Part shown: positions 1-8,016 of the stretch, in pieces
How the letters are laid out: each line of letters starts with the position of its first letter
Numbering within the stretch: the stretch's first letter is position 1
Assembly (NCBI GenBank): GCA_031260295.1
Contig: JAIRKE010000054.1
Coordinates: 1-64,000, forward strand
Source: Azonexus sp.
GTDB lineage: Bacteria > Pseudomonadota > Gammaproteobacteria > Burkholderiales > Rhodocyclaceae
Reading direction: 5' to 3'
Length of the DNA: 64,000 nt
Notes under the pieces: model-generated
The model's input: the letters and a program-made list of their open reading frames with translations, nothing else
Databases searched by the model: none
Told to the model about the DNA's origin: nothing
Program-made: the position numbers and the translations under genes

Positions 1-107
1 CTGAACAGCGCCCAACCCAGCCACGCTGCCACGAAATAGCCGAGCGGCAGCGCCAGCAGCGCGACCAGCAAGGTCAGCAGCAATGGCCGCACGCGCACGG
101 GATTCAA
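1..107 (-). CDS. phoR: PhoR phosphate sensor kinase, N-terminal fragment (runs off window)
   Basis: Only the first 35 or so codons are present. Read on the minus strand from a TTG at 107, they give a short basic start (LNPVRVRP) followed by a long hydrophobic run (LLLTLLVALLALPLGYF and onwards), as expected for the first membrane segment of PhoR. The TTG overlaps the TGA stop of phoB; a GTG three codons further in is the alternative start. No kinase domain is visible, so the assignment rests on position after phoB in the pst-pho operon plus the membrane segment. PhoR would phosphorylate PhoB when phosphate is low. Confidence 0.6.
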   Translation of the reverse strand, partial: MNPVRVRPLLLTLLVALLALPLGYFVAAWLGWALF

Positions 108-790
108 GTGCCGCGAAAACGGTAGCCGGTGCCGCGCACCGTCTCGACGCGCTCATGGTGGCCGGAGCTTTCCAGCGCGGCGCGTAAGCGGCGGATATGC
201 ACATCGACGGTACGTTCCTCGATGAAAATGTGGTCGCCCCACACCTCGTCGAGCAACTGGGCGCGGGTAAACACGCGCTCGGCATGGGTCATGAAGAAGA
301 ACAGCAGGCGGAACTCGGTGGGTCCCAGCTCGATTGGCTGGCCACCGGCCAGCACTCGGTGGGTGGCCGGATTGAGCACCAGATCGGCAACCTCGATCGC
401 TTCACCGGCCAGGTGCGGGGCGCGGCGGCGCAGTACGGCGCGCACCCGGGCAACCAGTTCCTTCGGCGAAAAGGGCTTGGTCACATAATCGTCGGCGCCG
501 GCTTCCAAGCCCTGTACTCTGTCCTCTTCGTGGACGCGGGCGGTCAGCATGATGATCGGCAGTTCGCGAGTACGCTCTTCGGCGCGGATTTTCTTGGCCA
601 GAGCCACGCCGGACTGTCCCGGCAACATCCAGTCGAGCACGATCAGATCGGGTAACGCGGCGCGGATAGCCGACTCGGCCTCCTCGGCACTGGCCGCGCG
701 GACGACCAGGAAGCCGGCGTGCTTGAGGTTGATGGCCACCAGTTCCTGGATGGCCGGCTCATCCTCGACGACCAGAATCGTCGGTGTCAC
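104..790 (-). CDS. phoB: Phosphate regulon response regulator PhoB
   Basis: OmpR/PhoB-class regulator of 228 aa, the usual family length. The receiver domain (about 1-120) has the acidic pair E9/D10, the phospho-acceptor Asp53 in LIVLDWMLPG, the switch Thr in MLTA and the conserved Lys in VTKPF. The C-terminal winged helix (about 130-228) carries the recognition-helix region RTVDVHIRRLRAAL. When phosphorylated by PhoR it binds Pho boxes; one lies in front of pstS (5299-5316). The start codon is GTG and overlaps the phoU stop (GTGA), so phoU, phoB and phoR are translationally coupled. Confidence 0.97.
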   Translation of the reverse strand: MTPTILVVEDEPAIQELVAINLKHAGFLVVRAASAEEAESAIRAALPDLIVLDWMLPGQSGVALAKKIRAEERTRELPIIMLTARVHEEDRVQGLEAGADDYVTKPFSPKELVARVRAVLRRRAPHLAGEAIEVADLVLNPATHRVLAGGQPIELGPTEFRLLFFFMTHAERVFTRAQLLDEVWGDHIFIEERTVDVHIRRLRAALESSGHHERVETVRGTGYRFRGT

Positions 791-1479
791 TTGGCAGCCT
801 CTTTGATGTGCCGGATGTCGCGTCCCTCAACGATGTAGATCACTTGCTCGGAAATGTTCTTGGCGTGATCGCCGATGCGCTCGATGGCGCGGGCAATGGT
901 GATGATGTCGATAGACGTAGTGATGGTACGTGGGTCCTCCATCATGTGCGTGATCAGCTGGCGGATGATGGATTTGAATTCGACGTCCACGTCGTCGTCG
1001 AGGCGGATGACCTGCGTGGCCTGCCCGGTATCGAGGCGGGCGAAGCTGTCGAGCGCCTGGCGCACCAGGTTCAGCGCGGCTTCGGCGAGATGCTGGACGC
1101 CGGGGCCGAACTGCCCCGGTAAATGGCCGTTCTCGTAGATGCGGCGGACGCCCTTGGCGATCTTCTTGGTCTCGTCGCCGGCTCGTTCGAGGTCGGTAAC
1201 GATCTTGCTGACGCCGAGCACCAGGCGCAGGTCAGAGGCAGTCGGCTGGCGCTTGGCGATGATGTGCGCGCAATCGTCGTCAATGGCCTTCTCCAGTTCA
1301 TTGACTCGGCGGTCGCCGTCGACGATGGCCTTGACGCTACCGACCTCACCACTGCTGTAGGCGTCGATAGCGGCCGCCACCTGGGTCTCGACCAAGCCGC
1401 CCATCTGCAACACCTGCGTGCGCAGGCGGGCAAGATCTTCGTCGAAGCGGCTGGATACGTGATGAGATTCCGTCATCAT
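787..1479 (-). CDS. phoU: Phosphate signalling protein PhoU
   Basis: PhoU family, 230 aa, built of two three-helix bundles. The repeated E/DxxxD metal-site signatures are visible (VNELEKAIDDDCAHIIAKRQP in the first half, RAIERIGDHAKNISE in the second). PhoU links the Pst transporter to PhoR and represses the regulon when phosphate is plentiful. It starts at ATG 1479 behind a good ribosome site (AGGAG at 1486-1490), ten bases after pstB, and its stop overlaps the phoB start. Confidence 0.97.
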   Translation of the reverse strand: MMTESHHVSSRFDEDLARLRTQVLQMGGLVETQVAAAIDAYSSGEVGSVKAIVDGDRRVNELEKAIDDDCAHIIAKRQPTASDLRLVLGVSKIVTDLERAGDETKKIAKGVRRIYENGHLPGQFGPGVQHLAEAALNLVRQALDSFARLDTGQATQVIRLDDDVDVEFKSIIRQLITHMMEDPRTITTSIDIITIARAIERIGDHAKNISEQVIYIVEGRDIRHIKEAAK

Positions 1480-1489
1480 ATTTTTCTCC

Positions 1490-2281
1490 TCAGCCCATGC
1501 GGCCGGTGATGTAGTCTTCAGTACGCTTGTCGTTCGGCTTGAGGAAGATTTCGTCGGTCTTGCCGAATTCGATCATCTCGCCGAGATACATGTAGGCGGT
1601 GTAGTCGGAGACGCGCGCCGCCTGCTGCATGTTGTGGGTGACGATGAGGATGGTGACCCGTTTCTTCAACTCGTGCACCAACTCCTCGATGGCGCCGGTA
1701 GCGATCGGGTCGAGCGCCGAGGTCGGCTCGTCGAACAGCAGTAGTTCCGGATCGGTAGCCAGGGCGCGGGCGATGCACAGGCGCTGCTGCTGGCCGCCCG
1801 AGAGGTTAGGCGCCAGATCCTGCAGGCGATCCTTGACCTCGTCCCAGATGGCGGCGCCGCGCAGGGCGTGTTCGACCTTGTCGTCGAGCGTGCGCTTGTT
1901 ACGCTCGCCGCGCACGCGGAGGCCGTAGGCGACGTTCTCGTAAATGGTCTTGGGAAAGGGGTTTGGCTTCTGGAAGACCATGCCAATGCGCATCCGCACT
2001 TCGATCGGATCGACTTCCGGCGACAGCAGATTGGTATTGTCCGGGAAGAAGCGAATCTCGCCCTCGTAACGATTGCCCGGATAAAGGTCGTGCATGCGAT
2101 TGAAGCTACGCAGGTAGGTCGACTTGCCGCAGCCGGAAGGGCCGATCAAGGCCGTGACTTTCTTGTCGTGGATCGGCATGTTGATGCCCTTCAGCGCTTG
2201 GGTATTGCCGTAGAAGAAGCTCAGGTTGCGCGCTTCCGCCTTCAGGGCCGGGTTTTCTTGAATCTGCATCGATTGCTCCAT
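1490..2281 (-). CDS. pstB: Phosphate ABC transporter ATP-binding protein PstB
   Basis: ABC ATPase of 263 aa. Walker A is GPSGCGKST (residues 47-55), the Q-loop lies in [18 protein letters not shown] (a PstB hallmark), the signature is LSGGQQQR, and Walker B runs into [12 protein letters not shown]. It energises high-affinity phosphate import by PstC and PstA. The first ATG is used here; an internal ATG at residue 5 (MQIQEN) is also possible. Spacing of ten bases to both pstA and phoU supports one operon. Confidence 0.98.
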   Translation of the reverse strand: MEQSMQIQENPALKAEARNLSFFYGNTQALKGINMPIHDKKVTALIGPSGCGKSTYLRSFNRMHDLYPGNRYEGEIRFFPDNTNLLSPEVDPIEVRMRIGMVFQKPNPFPKTIYENVAYGLRVRGERNKRTLDDKVEHALRGAAIWDEVKDRLQDLAPNLSGGQQQRLCIARALATDPELLLFDEPTSALDPIATGAIEELVHELKKRVTILIVTHNMQQAARVSDYTAYMYLGEMIEFGKTDEIFLKPNDKRTEDYITGRMG

Positions 2282-2291
2282 TCTGGATCGT

Positions 2292-3227
2292 TTACCACTT
2301 GATGTTCTTGCGCATGCGGTAGCGCAGCCAGATGGCCAGGCCGTTCATCGACAGCACCATGCCCATCAGCACGAAACCGGCGGCGGCGGCGTTGGCCTCG
2401 AAAGCCGGGTCCGGGCGCGAAGTCCAGTTGAAAATCTGGATCGGCATCACTGTGAAAGGCGACATCACCCAGTCGAACAGGCCGGCCGTGGCGCCGTCTA
2501 CGCCGGTCGCGGTGAAAGGCACCGGCGGCAGGAAGGCGATGAAGGTCAGTGCGCCGATGGTGATGATCGGCGCCGTCTCACCGATGGCGCGGGCCAGGCC
2601 GATGATGACGCCGGTCAGGATGCCGGGCATGGAGTAGGGAATGATGTGGTAGCGGCAGGTCTGCCAGCGGGTGGCGCCGACCGCCATCGAGCCCTCGCGG
2701 ATCATCGCCGGAATGGCGCGAATCGCCTCGCGGGTGGCGACAATGACGATGGGCAGGATCAGCAGCGCCAGCGTCAGGCCAGCCGACAGAATGCTCTGGC
2801 CGAAACCGAAGGCATAGACGAAGATGCCCAGCGCCAGCAGGCCGTAAACGATGGACGGCACGGCCGCGAGATTGGTGATGTTGATCTCGATGATGTCGGT
2901 GACCCAGTTGCGCCTGGCGTATTCCTCCAGGTAGATGCCGGCGGCGACGCCGAGCGGCACGGCGGCGACGGCGGTAACCAGCATCACCAGCAAGCTGCCG
3001 ACCCAGGCCGAGAGGATGCCGGACTGTGCTGCCCGGCGCGAGGCGTACTGGAAGAAGAAATCGAGGTTCAGGCGCTCCAGGCCGCGGATCAGCATGTCGC
3101 CGACGAGCAAGAAGATGACCAAAAGACCAATCGCCAGGCAGATGATGCCGAGCGCCTGGAAGATGGTGTCTTTCATCTTGCCGCGGGCAATCAGCGCGCG
3201 GATTTGTTCGGTGGTCATGGAATTCAT
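2292..3227 (-). CDS. pstA: Phosphate ABC transporter permease PstA
   Basis: Inner-membrane permease of 311 aa with about six hydrophobic segments. It carries the BPD permease EAA-like loop ([29 protein letters not shown]) and the family segment [14 protein letters not shown]. It forms the phosphate channel with PstC. The start is one base from the pstC stop, indicating coupled translation. Confidence 0.97.
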   Translation of the reverse strand: MNSMTTEQIRALIARGKMKDTIFQALGIICLAIGLLVIFLLVGDMLIRGLERLNLDFFFQYASRRAAQSGILSAWVGSLLVMLVTAVAAVPLGVAAGIYLEEYARRNWVTDIIEINITNLAAVPSIVYGLLALGIFVYAFGFGQSILSAGLTLALLILPIVIVATREAIRAIPAMIREGSMAVGATRWQTCRYHIIPYSMPGILTGVIIGLARAIGETAPIITIGALTFIAFLPPVPFTATGVDGATAGLFDWVMSPFTVMPIQIFNWTSRPDPAFEANAAAAGFVLMGMVLSMNGLAIWLRYRMRKNIKW

Positions 3228-3228
3228 G

Positions 3229-4164
3229 TTAGTAGGCCTCGCGGAAGCGGCGGCGCAGCCATTGGCCGAGGATGTTGAACAGCAGCGTGATCAGCAGCAG
3301 CGTCAGGCCGGCAGCGAAGATGGTCTGGTAGCCGATCGAGCCGTGCGGCAGGTCGCCGAGCGCCACTTGAACGATGTAGGAAGTGATGGTCATGGCCGGC
3401 TCCATCGGATTCCAGGTCAGATTCGGCTGCATGCCAGCGGCCACGGCCAGGATCATCGTCTCGCCGACGGCACGGGAAATGCCCAGGATGTAAGAAGCGG
3501 CCAACCCCGACAGGGCGGCGGGAACAACGACATGGAGGGCGGTGTACAGCCGGCTCGAACCCATCGCATAAGACCCCTCGCGCAGGCTCATCGGCACCGC
3601 GCGCATCGCATCCTCGGACAGCGAGGCAATGTAGGGAACGATCATGATGCCCATCACCAAACCCGCCGAGAGCAACGAGAAACCAGGCAACTCCGGAAAA
3701 ATCTTCTGCAACAGCGGAGTGACGATGAGCAGGGCGAAATAGCCGAAGACGATGGTCGGGATGCCGCCGAGCAGTTCCAGCACTGGCTTGGCGACCTCAC
3801 GTACCCGGCTATTAGCGAACTCGGACAGGTAGATGGCGATCACGGTCCCCATCGGAATCGCCACCGCCAGCGCCACGGCGGACGACACCAGGGTGCCGGA
3901 GATGAGGACCATGATGCCGTAGTGGGCATCGTCGAACAGCGGCGTCCACTGAGTATCGGTCAGAAAGTCGACGATGCTGACGTGCTGGAAAAAATGGATG
4001 GATTCGGAAACCAGCACATAGACGATACCGACCGTGGTCAGCACCGAGACGGCGGCGGCAGCGAACAACAGCAGTTCAATCAGGCGCTCGCTGAGATGGC
4101 GATAAACGTTCTTCGCCAGGCGCTCACTGACCTGCTGCGGTTCGGAAAAAGAAGGAATGGACAT
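3229..4164 (-). CDS. pstC: Phosphate ABC transporter permease PstC
   Basis: Permease of 311 aa with a cytoplasmic N-terminus, a first membrane segment near residues 30-52, and about five more segments after residue 95. The EAA loop reads REGSYAMGSSRLYTALHVVVPAALSG and the family motif SRAVGETMILAVAAGMQPNLTWNP follows. It is the partner of PstA. The gap of 80 bases to pstS holds a GC-rich stem-loop that may reduce read-through from pstS. Confidence 0.97.
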   Translation of the reverse strand: MSIPSFSEPQQVSERLAKNVYRHLSERLIELLLFAAAAVSVLTTVGIVYVLVSESIHFFQHVSIVDFLTDTQWTPLFDDAHYGIMVLISGTLVSSAVALAVAIPMGTVIAIYLSEFANSRVREVAKPVLELLGGIPTIVFGYFALLIVTPLLQKIFPELPGFSLLSAGLVMGIMIVPYIASLSEDAMRAVPMSLREGSYAMGSSRLYTALHVVVPAALSGLAASYILGISRAVGETMILAVAAGMQPNLTWNPMEPAMTITSYIVQVALGDLPHGSIGYQTIFAAGLTLLLITLLFNILGQWLRRRFREAY

Positions 4165-4215
4165 GGTGATTCAATACAAAATTGACCGCCCCGACGCCGG
4201 AGCGGCCCGTTCAAT

Positions 4216-4237
4216 GGCGAGCGGCGAACCGCCCGCC
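4216..4237 (-). terminator. GC-rich stem-loop between pstS and pstC
   Basis: GGCG-A-GCGG / CCGC-C-CGCC form a stem of eight pairs with one mismatch and a CGAA loop directly after the pstS stop. No U-tract follows, so it is not a clean terminator. In other pst operons such hairpins lower expression of the permease genes relative to pstS; that role here is inference. Confidence 0.35.
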
Positions 4238-4244
4238 GCCAACC

Positions 4245-5249
<1,005 letters not shown>

Positions 5250-5282
5250 TGACTCCTACTGGGCTAAAGAGGAACGAAGCGC

Positions 5283-5316
5283 AGATTAGCCAGGATTTGT
5301 TACAGCCGGATGACAG
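5283..5316 (-). promoter_or_regulatory. Pho box and -10 element of the pst operon
   Basis: On the minus strand 5316-5299 reads CTGTCATCCGGCTGTAAC, two direct 7-mers (CTGTCAT and CTGTAAC) separated by four bases, matching the PhoB consensus. Ten bases downstream is TAATCT (5288-5283), a good -10, so the box replaces the -35 as at class II PhoB promoters. Confidence 0.88.
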
Positions 5317-5414
5317 AACGTAACATAAGCGGATCTTCCGCCGGATAGCCAGAGATAGCACCACGACCAGGCACCGATACCCGGTCGACACTGCGATTCA
5401 GCGTCCGAGCATCC

Positions 5415-6569
5415 TCAACCCACTGCCGGCGCAGCGCCCAACCGCCACAGTGAAGTGATCTCAGCCGCTCGGGCGGCATGCAGCGGATCGCCGCGGTCGC
5501 TGGCCTTGCCATGCCGTGGCGTGGTATCGAGGCGGCCGCGCACGACTAGGCCAGCGACGGCGATCCAGTCGAGCAACTGCTGGCGACTGCGCAGGCCAAG
5601 ATGCTCGGCCAGGTCGGAAATGATCAGCCAGCCCTCGCCGCCCGGCGCCAAATGCGCTGCCAGGCCGGACAAAAAGCCGCGCAGCATGCGCGAATCGGGA
5701 TCGTAAACAGCGTATTCGATCGGCGCACTCGGCTGCGCCGGCAACCAGGGTGGATTGCACACCACCAGCGGCGCCCGCCCTGCGGGAAACAGATCGGCGG
5801 CGATCACCTCAACCTGGGCGGCGAAGCCCAGCCGCTCGACGTTCTCACGGGCACAGGCCAACGCCCGCGAATCCTGGTCGGTGGCCACGACGTGGGCCAC
5901 GCCGCGGCGGGCCAGCACGGCAGCGAGAACGCCAGAGCCGGTGCCGATATCGAAGGCCAGCGTGCCATCCACCGGCAGCGGCGCCTGTGCCACCAGATCG
6001 ACATACTCGCCGCGCACCGGCGAAAACACCCCGTAATGCGGGTGGATGCGTCCCTGCACGGCCGGCACCGGCACCCCCTTCTTGCGCCACTCGTGGGCAC
6101 TGACCACGGCCAGCAATTCGCGCAGGGAGACCAGCGAAGCCGCGCCGTCCGGCTCGCCCCACGCCTCGCAACAAGCCTGACGGACATCCTGGGCACGGCG
6201 CAACGGCAGTTTGTAATTACCGTTGACCGGCACCAGCAAGCGCCCAAGCAGCGCCGCCCGCTCGCCCTGACGCTGGCGATGGCGGGCGAAAGCCTCACCC
6301 GGCAAAGTCTCCGGCTGGCCGCGAGCCGCCGCGAAATGCCGGTCGGCGCGGCGGGTCAGCGCCTGCAACAAATGTCGCGCATGCACCCAATCGCCCCGCC
6401 ACAGCAAATGGCGACCGGCGACCAACACCGCCCAGACATCCTCCGCCCCCAGACGGTCCCCACCAATCTCAACATCGGCCGGCAGCGGCAAACCAGCTTC
6501 GGAACGCCAGCGGGCGGACAGGGAGCGACCGGCTTCCTGCCAGTCGATAAGCTGAATTTGGGCGACCAT
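5415..6569 (-). CDS. Class I SAM-dependent methyltransferase (small-domain, PrmB/PrmC/RsmC-like)
   Basis: 384 aa. The C-terminal half is a Rossmann methyltransferase: SAM motif I is LAFDIGTGSGVLAAVLARRG, an acidic residue follows in VVATDQDSRAL, and the catalytic motif is VVCNPPWLP. NPPY/W motifs are typical of enzymes that methylate exocyclic N atoms of bases or glutamine side chains. The first 150 residues are not recognised and may bind the substrate. The start overlaps the stop of the upstream flavoprotein gene by one base (TGATG), so the two are co-transcribed. The true substrate cannot be told from sequence. Confidence 0.8.
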   Translation of the reverse strand: MVAQIQLIDWQEAGRSLSARWRSEAGLPLPADVEIGGDRLGAEDVWAVLVAGRHLLWRGDWVHARHLLQALTRRADRHFAAARGQPETLPGEAFARHRQRQGERAALLGRLLVPVNGNYKLPLRRAQDVRQACCEAWGEPDGAASLVSLRELLAVVSAHEWRKKGVPVPAVQGRIHPHYGVFSPVRGEYVDLVAQAPLPVDGTLAFDIGTGSGVLAAVLARRGVAHVVATDQDSRALACARENVERLGFAAQVEVIAADLFPAGRAPLVVCNPPWLPAQPSAPIEYAVYDPDSRMLRGFLSGLAAHLAPGGEGWLIISDLAEHLGLRSRQQLLDWIAVAGLVVRGRLDTTPRHGKASDRGDPLHAARAAEITSLWRLGAAPAVG

Positions 6570-7900
6570 CAGCGCATCTGAAACAATTCTTGATGGAAAC
6601 GCTCTGGTAACAAGCCGCGGACAATGAAGTCATCGCGTAGCGCCTGACCGAACTCCGGCGGGCCGCAGAACCAGATGCTGGCCGACTGCCATTCCGGCAC
6701 GGCGGCACGGATGTGTTCGCCATTCAACCGCCCATCCTTGCCATCGACCAGCAGGTGCAGACGCACGCCGGCGGCTTCGGCATCCGCCTTGAGACGGTCG
6801 ATGGCGGCCTGGTCAAACTCGGCGGTCGGATGAAACAGATCGATCGTCTTGGCCTCCGGCGTGGCGGCGCGTTGCTTGAGGCGGGCGATAAACGGCGTGA
6901 TGCCGATACCCGCCCCCACCCAAATCTGACGCGGCTGCGCATCCTCGAAGTCGAAACAGCCGTAAGGACCTTCCACCGTCACCGGCATACCGATCTTCAA
7001 TTTCTCCCGCAAACGGCTGGTATGGTCGCCCAGCGCCTTGGTGATGAAGACGAGCCGACGGTCAGCGGGATTCCAGGCGGAGGCAATGGTATAGGGGTGC
7101 GCGCCTTCGTTACGGTCCGAGGTGACAAAGGCAAACTGCCCAGCGGCATGGCCGCGCCAGCCGTTCTCCAGCACGACAGCCGTTTCGAGTACGCGCAGCG
7201 CGGGGTATTCGGTCAGCGCTGCGATGGTGCCCTGGACCTTGCGACTGGCCCCGATCCGGCCCGTCAAGGTGAGTAGTGCGGCAGCGCTGCCACCCAGCAG
7301 CAAGACCGCCAGCAAGCCGCCGATAGGCTGCGACCAGTAATCCACCTTGATCAGCACAGCGGCGTGATAGACCAGGGCCAGATAGGCGACCGCGATCCAT
7401 TTGTGGGTTTTGACGAACCAGTGGTAGGGGAAGCGCTTGATCAAGGCCAGCACGATCAGCACAGCGGCGGCGTAGAACGCCCATTCGCCAACCGATTCGG
7501 CAAACCCCCGCTGGCTACGCAGCCAGCTTTCAATAATGCCAAGAGTTTCCCCTGCCCCCGATTTCGCAGGTTTTTCCAGCCAGCCCCAACCCACCATCCA
7601 TTTGGTGCCTTTTCCCCACCACCAGTGAATGATGGCGACCACCAGCGCGGCAATGCCCAACCACTTGTGCAGGCGATATATCTTGTCCAGCCCGTCCAGA
7701 CGCAGTTCCAGCCATTTCAGGCGCAACACCAGCAGCATGGCCACGCTCATCAAGCCGATGGCGAGCGCCCCGCTGTATTGCATGAACGCGACGCGAAACG
7801 AAAAGTAGGTGAACGGCTTGGGCATCAGCGTATCGGCAGCCAGCCATAACACGGTCAGCAGTAGCAGTATCGCCAGAAGTGAAATCTTGATGCGCTTCAT
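6569..7900 (-). CDS. Ferric-reductase-like membrane flavoprotein (ferredoxin reductase family)
   Basis: 443 aa. About six membrane segments in residues 1-220 form a ferric-reductase-type haem-binding domain (histidines in LHKWLGIAALVVAIIH and KTHKWIAVAYLALVYH). An FAD-binding barrel follows (HPYTIAS, the RxYS-like motif), then an NAD(P)-binding domain (GAGIGITPFIARL and the CGPP motif in WFCGPPEFG). The enzyme should move electrons from cytoplasmic NAD(P)H through FAD and haem across the membrane. The electron acceptor is unknown. It starts at ATG 7900 and overlaps the methyltransferase gene. Confidence 0.85.
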   Translation of the reverse strand: MKRIKISLLAILLLLTVLWLAADTLMPKPFTYFSFRVAFMQYSGALAIGLMSVAMLLVLRLKWLELRLDGLDKIYRLHKWLGIAALVVAIIHWWWGKGTKWMVGWGWLEKPAKSGAGETLGIIESWLRSQRGFAESVGEWAFYAAAVLIVLALIKRFPYHWFVKTHKWIAVAYLALVYHAAVLIKVDYWSQPIGGLLAVLLLGGSAAALLTLTGRIGASRKVQGTIAALTEYPALRVLETAVVLENGWRGHAAGQFAFVTSDRNEGAHPYTIASAWNPADRRLVFITKALGDHTSRLREKLKIGMPVTVEGPYGCFDFEDAQPRQIWVGAGIGITPFIARLKQRAATPEAKTIDLFHPTAEFDQAAIDRLKADAEAAGVRLHLLVDGKDGRLNGEHIRAAVPEWQSASIWFCGPPEFGQALRDDFIVRGLLPERFHQELFQMR

Positions 7901-7961
7901 GGATGGCCTCCGATGGTATTTCGTGTGTGGCCCAACACTGAAGTGAGCAGCGTCGAGCCGC

Positions 7962-7980
7962 TAGAGCGTTTTTTGTTCAT
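7962..7980. repeat. Solo terminal repeat of the TAGAGC small-element family
   Basis: TAGAGCGTTTTTTGTTCAT is 18/19 identical to the left terminus of the element at 16456. No partner terminus was found nearby, so this looks like a decayed or solo end. It lies in the short gap between two minus-strand genes. Confidence 0.55.
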
Positions 7981-8016
7981 GCAGTGGCGATGTCACGATG
8001 GTGCCGCCAGCTTGGT

